A stretch of DNA of 64,000 bases from Aquimarina sp. RZ0 (GCF_008370685.1 NZ_VTZU01000030.1:16394-80393); one strand, 5' to 3'. Shown: positions 46,550 through 56,887, counted from the first letter of the stretch. Numbers and translations are program-made. Notes: generated by a model not told the origin, from the letters alone.

Positions 46550-49315
46550 TTATAAGTTGTTTATAGATATCCCTATGTAATATTGAGATCCAATAAATCC
46601 TGTACCAAAGGCTGTAAAATATTCTTCTCCTAAGATATTGGTAGCCCCTGCTTTTAGAATAGCTTTTAATTTAGGAATGGTATAGTTAATTTGCGCATTT
46701 GCTACATTAAAAGAAGGTACATCACCATCACCAAAAGCAGCTTCCCAAAAATAAGCATCACTCCAAGTCCAACTAGTATTAAATCCAAAGTTTTTAAATA
46801 AACTGGTATGACCAAAAGATGCTTTTACCTTATGCTCTGGAGTATTAAAATTCGTTCTAAAATCAGGATCCTCACGCTCATCAAAATCTTGTTTTGTAAA
46901 TGTATAGTTAACACCAAAATCAAAATTCCCTAACACTTTTGTATCCACGCCAACGGTTCCTCCAAAGGATCTAATATCTACATCAGAATTGGTATATGCC
47001 TGATATATTTCAGTATCTCCATTGAGTAACGCGGCAAGAGATAGAGTTCCATCTCCAACTTCTCCGTAAAGAGGAACCAAAACATTTTCTGTAGAAATAA
47101 AATCAGTATATATATTGTAGTATCCACTTAAATCAATAACAAATTTTTTAATCTTACCACGATATCCAACTTCTAGCGCGACAACCTTTTCAGGCTCGAC
47201 TAAATCAACATTCGAGACCGTTGGACTCCCATTTAAAACTGAGTTTAATGAGAATGAATTTTCATACGCTTGCCTACCAACTATATCTACAGTACTGTTT
47301 CCTGTTAATAATTGGCCATCACCGCTAAGGTCAAAAGTTCTTACATCTCTATCCAAGTTTTCTGGTGCTGAACCCACAAGGATTGCTCTACCCACATCTA
47401 ATCCGATAAAAAGATCCTGTGTTGTTGGATTTCGAAATCCTGTTTGGGCAGATAAGCGAATATTATGGTTTCTATTAGCTCCAGCTGTATAACCCAAAGA
47501 TAATCTTGGAGAAAAGTTTCCATCAAATAATTCTGATTTATCATACCTTATAGATCCTGTTATTTTTAACCTATCATCAATTAATTTCTTTTGTACTTGA
47601 GTATATACCCCAAATTCTGAATAACGTATAGGCCCATCAAAGTCTGTAAAAATAGTCCCTGAAGAATTCAGTTTATATTCTCTAAAAGATCCTCCAACCT
47701 GAATATCTGCAAAATCCTCGGTAAGATGACTAAAATTATAATTAACATCAACGTGTCTTAACTGACTAGCATCTTGAAATTTAGATCCTGTAGTAAGATC
47801 GGGATCATTCGTGACTGTATTAAATGCATTTTCAAATTCTGGAGTTCCTGGTAAAAATCTTCCCGTATCAGCTGTTTGTCTTGCTATTAAATGTGCTTGT
47901 TCCGGTAATTGACCTGCCAAAGTTGCTTGCACAAAAGCGCCTGCATATTCACCGAACCAAGTCTGATCATCTTTCCATTGTCTATTAATATTAATTCCTG
48001 TAAATCTAGAATCATATGAATCCCCTGCATCTCCATCTGTAATGTATCCCCTTACAAAAAAATTGTCATTTTTAATTTCTAATTTATGTTGTTGTAAAAA
48101 AAAGTTACGAATAGAGTATCGATTTGCTCCCTGATAAATAGTAGTTCCACGACCTACTTTTCCTATATAAATAATTTCGAAATCATCTGCGAAAGGACGG
48201 TAATGTAGAGCTGCATCAAATTTTATGCTTTCTGCATTGTAATTATTTAGATCGCTTTCTAAATATCCAGTTCTACTTACTTCTTCATTAGGTAGTATAT
48301 TTTCTGCTCCAGCTGGTAATAAACCCAAATTCGCCAAAGACACCCCAACTCCTCTAATGTTTGTACTTACTTCATCTCCATACACATTGAGACCATCATA
48401 GTTAGGATCTAGTCTTCTACCTGTAATAATATCATTAGATACACTTACTTCATTAGTTGCAAACCAATCTGTACCTCTTAGATAAGAGAAATTAACTTTT
48501 CCTGCAAATTTATCAGAAAATGCATGAGCAATTCTAATTCCATAATCATAGTATTCATTATCACCTGCTACATCTTGAGAAGTGATACCTCCTTTAAAAT
48601 AAGCACTAATACCTTGATGATCAAATGGGTTTTTGCTAGTCATAAATAATATCCCGTTAAAAGCATTTGCCCCATAAAGTGCAGAAGATGCTCCAGGAAG
48701 TAATTCTATACTATTCACATCCAATTCTGTCATACCCAAAAGATTCCCTAGAACAAAATTTAGCGCTGGTGCAGAATTATCCATTCCGTCTACTAACTGG
48801 ACAAATCTAGTATTCGCAAAATCTGCAAAACCTCTAGTGTTTATAGATTTAAAAGTTAAACTATTGGTGTTAATATCTACTCCTTTTAGATTCTCCAAAC
48901 CGTCGTAAAAATCTGCTGCAGGTGTATTTTTAATTTTCTTAATCCCGAAACGCTCTACACTTACAGGGGATTCAAATATTCGCTCAGGAGTTCTTGAAGC
49001 AGAGATAATAACTTCATCTAATTCAGTACCTTCTTTTAATACAATTGTTACGTCACTGGTATTAGATGAAATGTCTACAGTAGAAGATTCAAAACCAATA
49101 CTACTAACAATAATTGTAAATGGAGGTTTCTCCTTTAGTGTTAATGTAAACAAACCATCAAAATCGGTAACTGTTCCTACTGAAGCTCCTTTTAATGCAA
49201 TATTTGCTCCTGGAATTGGCTGACTGTTATTATCAACAATCTTACCACTAATCGTTGTTTGTGCGGCAGTAATAACACTCATAAAAAGTAATATTACTAA
49301 CATAATTGTCCTCAT
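46550..49315 (-). CDS. TonB-dependent receptor with carboxypeptidase-regulatory domain (copy A)
   Basis: 921 residues. A signal peptide ends in ITAAQ, then a CarboxypepD_reg-like domain (TTISGKIVDNNSQPIPGANIALKG...TDFDGLFTL, residues ~20-100), a plug with VIISASRTPERIFESPVSVERF and LLPGASSALYGANAFNGILFM, and a beta-barrel to the C-terminal YYIGISINNL, ending in aromatic/hydrophobic alternation. Outer membrane importer powered by TonB. It is strongly similar to the next gene throughout, so the two arose by tandem duplication. The SGNH lipoprotein follows in the same operon. Cargo unknown. Confidence 0.93.
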   Translation of the reverse strand: MRTIMLVILLFMSVITAAQTTISGKIVDNNSQPIPGANIALKGASVGTVTDFDGLFTLTLKEKPPFTIIVSSIGFESSTVDISSNTSDVTIVLKEGTELDEVIISASRTPERIFESPVSVERFGIKKIKNTPAADFYDGLENLKGVDINTNSLTFKSINTRGFADFANTRFVQLVDGMDNSAPALNFVLGNLLGMTELDVNSIELLPGASSALYGANAFNGILFMTSKNPFDHQGISAYFKGGITSQDVAGDNEYYDYGIRIAHAFSDKFAGKVNFSYLRGTDWFATNEVSVSNDIITGRRLDPNYDGLNVYGDEVSTNIRGVGVSLANLGLLPAGAENILPNEEVSRTGYLESDLNNYNAESIKFDAALHYRPFADDFEIIYIGKVGRGTTIYQGANRYSIRNFFLQQHKLEIKNDNFFVRGYITDGDAGDSYDSRFTGININRQWKDDQTWFGEYAGAFVQATLAGQLPEQAHLIARQTADTGRFLPGTPEFENAFNTVTNDPDLTTGSKFQDASQLRHVDVNYNFSHLTEDFADIQVGGSFREYKLNSSGTIFTDFDGPIRYSEFGVYTQVQKKLIDDRLKITGSIRYDKSELFDGNFSPRLSLGYTAGANRNHNIRLSAQTGFRNPTTQDLFIGLDVGRAILVGSAPENLDRDVRTFDLSGDGQLLTGNSTVDIVGRQAYENSFSLNSVLNGSPTVSNVDLVEPEKVVALEVGYRGKIKKFVIDLSGYYNIYTDFISTENVLVPLYGEVGDGTLSLAALLNGDTEIYQAYTNSDVDIRSFGGTVGVDTKVLGNFDFGVNYTFTKQDFDEREDPDFRTNFNTPEHKVKASFGHTSLFKNFGFNTSWTWSDAYFWEAAFGDGDVPSFNVANAQINYTIPKLKAILKAGATNILGEEYFTAFGTGFIGSQYYIGISINNL

Positions 49316-49426
49316 ATCTAATATTGACTTTAAGTTGTGATAACAAGATACGGTTTTTTATCAATTATGTAATTCTATTGCTGTATTTTAGATAAATCCT
49401 TAATCATAATTTTATTGTTAACAATA

Positions 49427-49461
49427 AAAATCCCCATTTAGCTAAGCCAAATGGGGATTTT
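49427..49461 (-). terminator. Terminator between the two TonB receptor genes
   Basis: AAAATCCCCATTT (49427-49439) and AAATGGGGATTTT (49449-49461), perfect 13-bp stem with a 9-base loop. It lies 58 bases past the stop of receptor B, so receptor A is mainly expressed on its own. Confidence 0.82.
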
Positions 49462-49518
49462 GATATAGTAAACAAGTGCTGAATTATACTATTGTCACTA
49501 GAGTACTATATATTGTCA

Positions 49519-52275
49519 TTAAAAATTATTTATAAAAAGACCTAAATAATATTGAGATCCTATAGAACCTGTTCCTATTGCTGTAAAATATTCATCTCCT
49601 CCAATATTAGTAGCTCCCAATTTAAGGGTAGACTTAAGGAAAGGTATTCTATAATTGACCTGTGCATCAATTACAGTATAAGATGGTATCTCTCCGGTAG
49701 CAAAAGCAGATTCCCAAAAATAGGCATCACTCCATCTTACACCAGTATTGAATCCAAAATTTTTAAATAAATTTTCGCGACCAAACATTGCTTTAACTTT
49801 ATGTTTTGGCGTATTAAAATTGGCTCTAAAACCTGGATCATCCTCTTGATCAAAATCCTGTTCTGTAAATGTATAATTAATTCCCAGATCAAAATTAGTA
49901 AAGATTTTTGTCGTAACACCAAGAACAACACCATATGAATTAATAGTAGCTTCAGAATTTGTAATAGCCTGAAATCCTGCAAAATCTAAATTTCTAATAG
50001 CATCTACCGATGAATCTGGATCATCTGATAAATCACTCACTTGTCCATACAGTGGAGCTACTACATCCTTTGAAGAAATAAAATCTTCATATTGATTATA
50101 ATAACCACTAAAATCGATAATAACTCTTCCAAATTTTGCTCTATATCCTAATTCATATGCAGTTACTCTTTCTGGTTTTACAATTTCAGGATTTGCAATT
50201 TCTAAAAGACTGCTATCCGTAGCACCAGTTCCTAAAAAACTCCTAACAGAATTAGCTGTAAATGAATTTTCATAAGCTTGTCTACCTGTAATTTCAAAAC
50301 TTCCGATAACATTAGAATATCGATCCAGATTGTCTGGTGCTGAACCCAAAATAGTACCCTGAGCCGTATCAATACCCAAATATAATTCTTGAGTAGTAGG
50401 ATTTCTAAAACCAGTCTGTACAGAAGCACGAATATTTCTGTTACGCTCTGCTCCTAATGTATATCCTATAGAAAAACGTGGAGAAAAATTACCATCAAAT
50501 AATTCTGATTTATCATATCTCACAGATCCCGTTAATTTTAAACGATCATCAATTAATTTCTTCTGAATTTGAGTATATGCACCAAATTCTGAATATTTAA
50601 TGGGTCCATCCGTATCTGTAAAAACCGTACCTGATGAATTTAATTCATATTCTCTAAACGATCCACCGACTTGAATATCCGCAAAATCCTTAGTAATATG
50701 ACTAAAGTTATAGTTAGCATCACCATGTCTTAACTTTGTCTCTGATAAAAATTTTGCTCCTCTCGAAAAATCTGAAATACCTACAACATCATCAAAAGCA
50801 TTTTCGAAAGCTTCTGTCCCTGGTTGTAATCTACCTCTATCTGCAAAATTTCTAGCTGCAAGATGTCTTTCCTGCTCACTCCCTGTGCCATTAGCAAAAG
50901 TTAAGGTATATTCTGTAAACCAATCTGTATTTGATTTCCATCTGTTATTAATATTAATACCTGCAAAACCTATATTATAACTATCCCCAGCATCTTCTGC
51001 AGATAGATACCCTCTAACAAAGAAATTATCATTCTTGATTTCTAATTTATGCTGATTAAATAAAAAATTATTTAAACTAAATCTATTAGTATCTTGAAAA
51101 ATAGTTTGCCCTTGTGCTAATTTTCCAACATAAATAATTTCAAAATCATTTGCAAAAGGCCTATAATTCAAAGAGACATCAAACTTTAAATTATCTGCTG
51201 TGTAATCCGTGAGATCCTCTTCATTATATCCTGTTCTACTTACAACTTGTTGTGGTATTAAATCAAATTGTTGTTGCGTAATTTGTCCTGCACTTAGCAA
51301 CTCAAAACCTATACTTTTTATATTGGTAATAATTTCATCCCCATAAACATTTAAGCCATTAAAAGCAGGGTCTTGAGATAACGTCTCTCCTGGATTCTCA
51401 ATATTATCTTCGCTAGTCGCAAACCAATCTGTTCCATTAAAATAAGATATATTCACTTTTGCAGCAAACTTATCCCCAAACGCTTTAGCAATGCGTACTC
51501 CAATATCACCATAAGGATTCGTTCCTGCCGCTTCTTGCGAAGTAATACCTCCTCTGGCATAACCGCTTACACCTTCATGCTCAAATGGACTTTTACTGTT
51601 CATAAATAAAATACCATTAAAGGCATTCGCTCCATAAAGTGCAGAAGATGCTCCTGGCAATAATTCAATATTCTCAACATCTAATTCATTAAGTCCTACA
51701 AGATTACCTAATGCAAAATTTAATGATGGAGAAGTATTATCCATTCCATCAACTAATTGTACAAACCTATTGTTATTAAAGGTGGCAAAACCTCTTGTAT
51801 TTACAGATTTAAAGGTTAAACTGTTTGTATTGATATCTACTCCTTTTATACTCTCTAGTGCTCCATAAAAATCTCCTGACGGGGTGTTTTTAATATCAGT
51901 CAGACCTAAACGTTCGATACTCACCGGAGACTCAAATAAACGTTCAGGAGCTCTGGATGCAGAAACTACAAACTCATCTAGAAAATTCGTTTCTTTTAAT
52001 ATAATTTTTAAATTGACATTATCAGCGTTTACAACCTCTGTACTCGTATCAAAACCTATACTTTCTATCTCCAGTGTCAATGGGAAATCTTCTGACGTGG
52101 TAAAAGAAAAGAAACCATCAAAATCCGTAATAGCAACTACGGCTGCTCCTTTAATTGAAATATTTACCTGCGGTAAGGCTTGGTCATATTCATCAACAAC
52201 TGTCCCTGTAATTAAAGTTTGGGAAAAACTTGTAATGCAAAAAAATAGCGCACAAGCGAGGGCAATTTTTTTCAT
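49519..52275 (-). CDS. TonB-dependent receptor with carboxypeptidase-regulatory domain (copy B)
   Basis: 918 residues, same domain order as copy A: signal peptide (MKKIALACALFFCITSFSQ), CarboxypepD_reg-like domain (TLITGTVVDEYDQALPQVNISIKG), plug (FVVSASRAPERLFESPVS... LLPGASSALYGANAFNGILFM) and barrel (ends YYLGLFINNF). Many barrel strands and the first extracellular loops are shared with A, while the loops around residues 640-760 differ, so the two may have different cargo. A TTG-N19-TATCTTCG promoter lies upstream and a terminator downstream. Confidence 0.93.
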   Translation of the reverse strand: MKKIALACALFFCITSFSQTLITGTVVDEYDQALPQVNISIKGAAVVAITDFDGFFSFTTSEDFPLTLEIESIGFDTSTEVVNADNVNLKIILKETNFLDEFVVSASRAPERLFESPVSIERLGLTDIKNTPSGDFYGALESIKGVDINTNSLTFKSVNTRGFATFNNNRFVQLVDGMDNTSPSLNFALGNLVGLNELDVENIELLPGASSALYGANAFNGILFMNSKSPFEHEGVSGYARGGITSQEAAGTNPYGDIGVRIAKAFGDKFAAKVNISYFNGTDWFATSEDNIENPGETLSQDPAFNGLNVYGDEIITNIKSIGFELLSAGQITQQQFDLIPQQVVSRTGYNEEDLTDYTADNLKFDVSLNYRPFANDFEIIYVGKLAQGQTIFQDTNRFSLNNFLFNQHKLEIKNDNFFVRGYLSAEDAGDSYNIGFAGININNRWKSNTDWFTEYTLTFANGTGSEQERHLAARNFADRGRLQPGTEAFENAFDDVVGISDFSRGAKFLSETKLRHGDANYNFSHITKDFADIQVGGSFREYELNSSGTVFTDTDGPIKYSEFGAYTQIQKKLIDDRLKLTGSVRYDKSELFDGNFSPRFSIGYTLGAERNRNIRASVQTGFRNPTTQELYLGIDTAQGTILGSAPDNLDRYSNVIGSFEITGRQAYENSFTANSVRSFLGTGATDSSLLEIANPEIVKPERVTAYELGYRAKFGRVIIDFSGYYNQYEDFISSKDVVAPLYGQVSDLSDDPDSSVDAIRNLDFAGFQAITNSEATINSYGVVLGVTTKIFTNFDLGINYTFTEQDFDQEDDPGFRANFNTPKHKVKAMFGRENLFKNFGFNTGVRWSDAYFWESAFATGEIPSYTVIDAQVNYRIPFLKSTLKLGATNIGGDEYFTAIGTGSIGSQYYLGLFINNF

Positions 52276-52303
52276 AAGTAGTTATTTTTAAAATTTGGAA
52301 GCG

Positions 52304-52333
52304 CGAAGATACTTTATAAACAATACCAAGCAA
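52304..52333 (-). promoter_or_regulatory. Promoter of TonB receptor B
   Basis: On the minus strand TTG (52333-52331), a 19-base spacer and TATCTTCG (52311-52304); the latter differs from TAnnTTTG at one base. Position is ~30 bases upstream of the ATG. Confidence 0.5.
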
Positions 52334-52404
52334 AGGAAATATGTTTTTTCAATAAATTTATTCGAAAAACGAAACAAACATTGATTTTCAGTCCTTTTCG
52401 AATA

Positions 52405-52443
52405 AAAAAAAGCGAATTATCTTGAGAATAATTCGCTTTTTTC
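52405..52443 (-). terminator. Terminator of the glmS operon
   Basis: GCGAATTAT (52412-52420) and ATAATTCGC (52428-52436) with A-run on one side and T-run on the other, 22 bases after the glmS stop. Confidence 0.88.
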
Positions 52444-52464
52444 ACATTGATTTAAAGTTTTTTT

Positions 52465-54312
52465 TTACTCTACAGTCACAGATTTTGCAAGATTTCTTGG
52501 TTGATCCACATTTTTACCTAGCATAACCGCTATATGATAGGATAATAACTGAAGTGGGATCGTAGTTAGGAGAGGTGTTAAGAACTCAATAGTTTCTGGT
52601 ATTTCTATAACATGATCTGCCAATGATTTTACCGTTTCATCTCCCTCTGTTACAATTCCTATAATCTTCCCTTTTCTGGACTTTATTTCCTGAATATTAC
52701 TCACGACCTTTTCATAGTGACCTTTTTTGGTCGCAATAACAACAACAGGCATCTGCTCATCGATTAATGCAATTGGCCCGTGTTTCATTTCGGCTGCCGG
52801 ATATCCTTCTGCGTGGATATATGAAATTTCTTTTAGCTTTAGAGCTCCTTCCAAAGCTACCGGAAAGTTAAAACCTCTACCGAGATATAGGAAATTTCCA
52901 GCATCCTTATACGTATCCGCAATAGACTTAATGTGATCATTAGATTCTAAGGCTAATTTTACTTTTTCCGGAATACGCTCTAATTCCTGAAGGTAATAAT
53001 GAAAATCACTATTTGTAATCGTTCCTTTTCTTTCCGCTAATTTTAATGCAATTAAAGAAAGTACTGTAATTTGTGTAGTAAATGCTTTTGTTGAAGCAAC
53101 TCCTATTTCTGGTCCGGCATGCGTATAAGCTCCGGCATCAGTCTCTCTGGAAATAGAAGATCCTACCACATTACACACTCCAAAAACAAACGCCCCTCTC
53201 TCTTTGGCCAACTTAATTGCGGCCATTGTATCTGCTGTTTCTCCACTTTGAGATATTGCAATAACAACATCATCTTGATGAATAACCGGGTTTCTATACC
53301 TAAACTCAGAAGCATACTCTACTTCTACAGGAATACGCACTAATTCCTCAAAAATATATTCTGCAACTAGTCCAGCATGCCATGAAGTACCACAAGCTAT
53401 GATTAAAATACGTTTAGCATTTAACAACTTGGCGAGATTGTCATCTATCCCTGCCATCTTTATAATCCCTTCTGCCACTCGTATTCTACCTCTATAAGTA
53501 TCACTAATAGCATTTGGCTGCTCATATATTTCTTTGAGCATAAAATGCTCGTATCCTCCTTTTTCAATTTGTTCCAGATTGATCTGAAGTTCTTGAAGGT
53601 ATGGATCTACAAGACTATCATCTTTAATTTTCCTGATCTTAACATTCTTTTTTAACCTAATAATTGCCATTTCTCCATCCTCAAGATAAATAGCATTATT
53701 GGTATACTCTATAAAAGGAGAGGCATCAGAAGCTATAAAAAACTCATCCTCGCCAACTCCAATCGCCAAAGGACTTCCTAATCTAGCTACGACTATTTCA
53801 TCAGGTTTTTGCTTATCAAAAACAGCAATTGCATAGGCTCCGATCGTTTGATTCAATGCAATCTGAACTGCTTTTCCTAGTTTGACACCTTCTTTTGTTT
53901 TTACGTCTTCAATAAGGTTTACTAATACTTCTGTATCTGTTTCTGATGTAAACGTATATCCTCTATTTGATAATTCTTTACGGAGCGATTCATAATTCTC
54001 TATGATTCCGTTATGAATAATTACTAAATTACCAGAATTAGAATAATGCGGATGAGAGTTTACATCATTAGGAACTCCATGAGTTGCCCATCTGGTATGC
54101 CCAATACCTATATTTCCGTTTGTAGAGATTTCTTCTGTCAATCTACTCTCCAGATCTGCTACTTTACCTTTGGTTTTGGATAACTTAATATCATTACCGT
54201 CATAAAGTGCGATTCCTGCAGAATCATACCCTCTATATTCTAATCTTTTTAATCCTTTTAGTACAATTGGATAAGCCTCCCTATGACCTATATACCCTAC
54301 TATTCCACACAT
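52465..54312 (-). CDS. glmS: Glutamine-fructose-6-phosphate aminotransferase (isomerizing)
   Basis: 615 residues, full length. It makes glucosamine-6-phosphate from fructose-6-phosphate and glutamine, the entry to peptidoglycan and LPS amino sugars. The class II glutaminase Cys follows the Met (MCGIVGYIGHREAYP); GHTRWATHG is the ammonia-loop; two SIS domains follow with CGTSWHAG and ISQSGETADTMAA (sugar-phosphate binding) and a second set at GRGFNFPVALEGALKLKEISYIHAEGYPAAEMKHGP. The end PRNLAKSVTVE is the conserved C-tail. Last gene of a three-gene operon with DUF4270 and a glycogen synthase-like gene. No glmS riboswitch-like sequence was seen. Confidence 0.98.
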   Translation of the reverse strand: MCGIVGYIGHREAYPIVLKGLKRLEYRGYDSAGIALYDGNDIKLSKTKGKVADLESRLTEEISTNGNIGIGHTRWATHGVPNDVNSHPHYSNSGNLVIIHNGIIENYESLRKELSNRGYTFTSETDTEVLVNLIEDVKTKEGVKLGKAVQIALNQTIGAYAIAVFDKQKPDEIVVARLGSPLAIGVGEDEFFIASDASPFIEYTNNAIYLEDGEMAIIRLKKNVKIRKIKDDSLVDPYLQELQINLEQIEKGGYEHFMLKEIYEQPNAISDTYRGRIRVAEGIIKMAGIDDNLAKLLNAKRILIIACGTSWHAGLVAEYIFEELVRIPVEVEYASEFRYRNPVIHQDDVVIAISQSGETADTMAAIKLAKERGAFVFGVCNVVGSSISRETDAGAYTHAGPEIGVASTKAFTTQITVLSLIALKLAERKGTITNSDFHYYLQELERIPEKVKLALESNDHIKSIADTYKDAGNFLYLGRGFNFPVALEGALKLKEISYIHAEGYPAAEMKHGPIALIDEQMPVVVIATKKGHYEKVVSNIQEIKSRKGKIIGIVTEGDETVKSLADHVIEIPETIEFLTPLLTTIPLQLLSYHIAVMLGKNVDQPRNLAKSVTVE

Positions 54313-54330
54313 ATTTTGTTTTTTTGTTAA

Positions 54331-56061
54331 TTATTTTTTGGATTCCGTATAAAAAATATCAAGTTTTAAACGTTTAGCTTCTGGCACGTTTTCTGTATTA
54401 CCATACAGAATTGTGCCTTCGTGGGATGTTATAGATGAGAACGGGATCAATTCTTCATCTGTACTAGCAGCAGAGGTAGACCCTCTAGCATTGGCAATTA
54501 TATTTACATCTTGAGAGACGGCAATACCTAATTTTGCATTATTGATATCTTCATTAAGAACATTAATAATATGCCGCGTCAATCTAATTTTATAAAACTC
54601 TCCTTGATCATCAGAACCTCTGGTGATTCTTTCTAAATGACTAAGAACACCTGGTATACCTTGCTGTAAATCAGATAAATAATCAGCAAGCACCTGTCCT
54701 GTTTCCTGATTAAATATATAAATTCTTTCTGGCTCCGTATCTCCTCCTTCAACTTTATTCTGATTGATATATAACTTAATAGAAGCATCGTTTATCAACC
54801 AGTCTCTACTTTTTATAAAATCTAATTCTGTTTTAACTTTTTCTTCTTCGCTTGGATTTTCGATAAAAATAGGATTTCCGTTCTCATCTACAATAAAATC
54901 TCCATCACTATCAACCTCTACATATCTACTGAATAAATCTATTACTGCATAGGAGCCTTCACCTCCTTTTAGAAAAAGATCTTCATCTCCATTTTCTATA
55001 TCCGGCTCTGGAATTGTTATAAAATTGTTTCCTTTTTCAATTCCATTAACAATATTATTAGCAAAATTGAGCGCAAGACTTCCCTGATCTCTAATAATTT
55101 CTGTAGTATCACCATCATCGTCTTCATCATCTTCATCCATCTTATCCGTATCAAATGAATAGTTCAATGTAATGCTAGCATCACCAATACCAAAAAAGAC
55201 TAAATTACCGTCATTAGGAGTATCCAACATTGATTCTGCTTTAATATAAATACCTCTAAAAAAATTTCTAAAATTATTGGAATTACTAAACTCCGCATCT
55301 CCTTCCTTGTCAAGAAATAATGCTGTAAAATGATCTATCAGTTCCTGATCGTTTTGCATTGATGAACCATCCCCTTCTGCGGGTCTGAGGACAAAACGTA
55401 ATCTTGGAGCTAATCGCTGCACATCAGGATTCGTATCCTCGTCTTCTCCATCCGGAGTTGTCAGTGTAATTTCCTTGGATGAAGGCAGAAATGCGGGAAT
55501 TTCTTTTAGCAGCACTCCTTCTGCAGACATTTGAACATTTTCATCTATTTCATCAGAATAATATATTTTTCTTTCCCCTGAATCAGAGGCTTCAAAATCT
55601 CTTAAGAAAAAATTAGACTGATAAAATGATAGTTTGATGCTGTCATTCCTGTATATAGAATCCAATACATAGGTATTCGTTATAACACCATTATCATCTG
55701 TCTCAGAATTAGTAACCCTACTAAAATAAGGCAAGTCAAACACGATACTATCTAACTTAGGGTTTTTACCATATACAGGATTAAAACGTTCTGGATCAAC
55801 CTGTGCCAAAATACTATAGGTAGACGATCCATATACGGGATCGTTATAGACTCCTAATAAATTATTGGGTAGATTACTTGTTTGTACTTTTTCGAATGTT
55901 TTGCTATATGCTATAGGAAATGCAGCATAACTATTGTCATTAAAATTAACACCTCCGATCACTTCACTCCCTACTGAGCTAAAATCATTATCACAAGATA
56001 TTGCTACAAAAACAATAGCTACTATAGCAGTTGTTCTAATCAAAATGTTTTTCAATTTCAT
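54331..56061 (-). CDS. DUF4270 family lipoprotein
   Basis: 576 residues from ATG 56061; the frame opens at 56130, but the preceding 23 residues would hide the signal peptide. The signal peptide is MKLKNILIRTTAIVAIVFVAISC with the lipobox VAISC and then DNDFSSVGSE. The DUF4270 hallmarks are VNFNDNSYAAFPIAYSKTFEK and NLPNNLLGVYNDPVYGSSTYSILAQV near the N-terminus. It is a beta-rich protein found mostly in Bacteroidota; no activity is known. It starts 16 bases after the stop of the glycogen synthase-like gene and ends 18 bases before glmS, so the three are co-transcribed. Cell envelope location is likely. Confidence 0.88.
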   Translation of the reverse strand: MKLKNILIRTTAIVAIVFVAISCDNDFSSVGSEVIGGVNFNDNSYAAFPIAYSKTFEKVQTSNLPNNLLGVYNDPVYGSSTYSILAQVDPERFNPVYGKNPKLDSIVFDLPYFSRVTNSETDDNGVITNTYVLDSIYRNDSIKLSFYQSNFFLRDFEASDSGERKIYYSDEIDENVQMSAEGVLLKEIPAFLPSSKEITLTTPDGEDEDTNPDVQRLAPRLRFVLRPAEGDGSSMQNDQELIDHFTALFLDKEGDAEFSNSNNFRNFFRGIYIKAESMLDTPNDGNLVFFGIGDASITLNYSFDTDKMDEDDEDDDGDTTEIIRDQGSLALNFANNIVNGIEKGNNFITIPEPDIENGDEDLFLKGGEGSYAVIDLFSRYVEVDSDGDFIVDENGNPIFIENPSEEEKVKTELDFIKSRDWLINDASIKLYINQNKVEGGDTEPERIYIFNQETGQVLADYLSDLQQGIPGVLSHLERITRGSDDQGEFYKIRLTRHIINVLNEDINNAKLGIAVSQDVNIIANARGSTSAASTDEELIPFSSITSHEGTILYGNTENVPEAKRLKLDIFYTESKK

Positions 56062-56077
56062 ATATACTTCCTTTTGC

Positions 56078-56887
56078 TTACACCAATACTTCTGTCTGAT
56101 AGAAATCTTGATAGGCTTCAGCAAATTCATCTGGTTTTTTATATTCTAATACAGGTTGAGCGATGGTACTTAAATGTTTTGTGAGCTCTGCCGGGATTTC
56201 TTCTGACCCCACAATGATAGCATCAGAATTATCAATTGCAACCTTCATAACATTATTATATGTTGGTTTGGCAAGATCACTTATCTTATCTTCATCTATC
56301 CCATCAAACTTTACTTTCTCTAACATATTTTTATCCAATGTTCCTTTATAGCCATGATCGTATACAGAAGTTACAATTTTACTATGACTAAACAATGGTT
56401 CATTCGCATAATAATTTCTTAGGTACAAAGGCAAAAGTGATGCCAGCCAGCCATGTACATGTATCACATCTGGTGACCAGTTTAATTTTTTAACTGTTTC
56501 TATGACACCTTTGGCAAAAAAGATAGCCCTTTCATCATTATCCGGAAATAGATTCCCTTCTTCATCTGTAAGTGTCGCTTTACGCTTAAAATAGTCTTCA
56601 TTATCTATAAAGTACACCTGCATTCTTTCCTTGGGAATGGATGCAACCTTTATTATAAGAGGCATATCGAGGTCATTAATCACCAGATTCATCCCTGACA
56701 AACGAATTACTTCGTGCAGTTGATGTCTCCGCTCATTAATGTTCCCATATCTTGGCATAAAAATTCTAATTTGTCCACCTTTACTATTCACCATTCTTGG
56801 CGCTTCAAAAGACATTGATGAAATCTCTGTCTCTGGTAGGTAAGGTATTACTTCTGATGATACATACAATATCCTCTTATCTTTCAT
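56078..56887 (-). CDS. Glycogen/starch synthase-like protein, N-terminal domain only
   Basis: 269 residues, about half of a GT5 glycogen synthase (~480). The start RILYVSSEVIPYLPETEIS is that of GlgA, and VIHVHGWLASLLPLYLRNYY and KIVTSVYDHGYKGTL match the first GT-B half. The substrate-binding K-T-G-G-L is not present (SSMSFEAPRMVNSKGGQIRIFMPRYG occupies the place), and the second Rossmann domain that binds ADP-glucose is absent. It cannot be a normal synthase and may be a binding or regulatory protein. It heads the DUF4270-glmS operon and is divergent from panC. The half-length form seems typical of Flavobacteriia. Confidence 0.78.
   Translation of the reverse strand: MKDKRILYVSSEVIPYLPETEISSMSFEAPRMVNSKGGQIRIFMPRYGNINERRHQLHEVIRLSGMNLVINDLDMPLIIKVASIPKERMQVYFIDNEDYFKRKATLTDEEGNLFPDNDERAIFFAKGVIETVKKLNWSPDVIHVHGWLASLLPLYLRNYYANEPLFSHSKIVTSVYDHGYKGTLDKNMLEKVKFDGIDEDKISDLAKPTYNNVMKVAIDNSDAIIVGSEEIPAELTKHLSTIAQPVLEYKKPDEFAEAYQDFYQTEVLV

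Noticed and set aside
52276..56130. glmS ribozyme/riboswitch upstream of glmS
   Set aside because: glmS is third in an operon with 18 bases in front of it, and the ribozyme is a feature of Firmicutes; no matching structure was seen.
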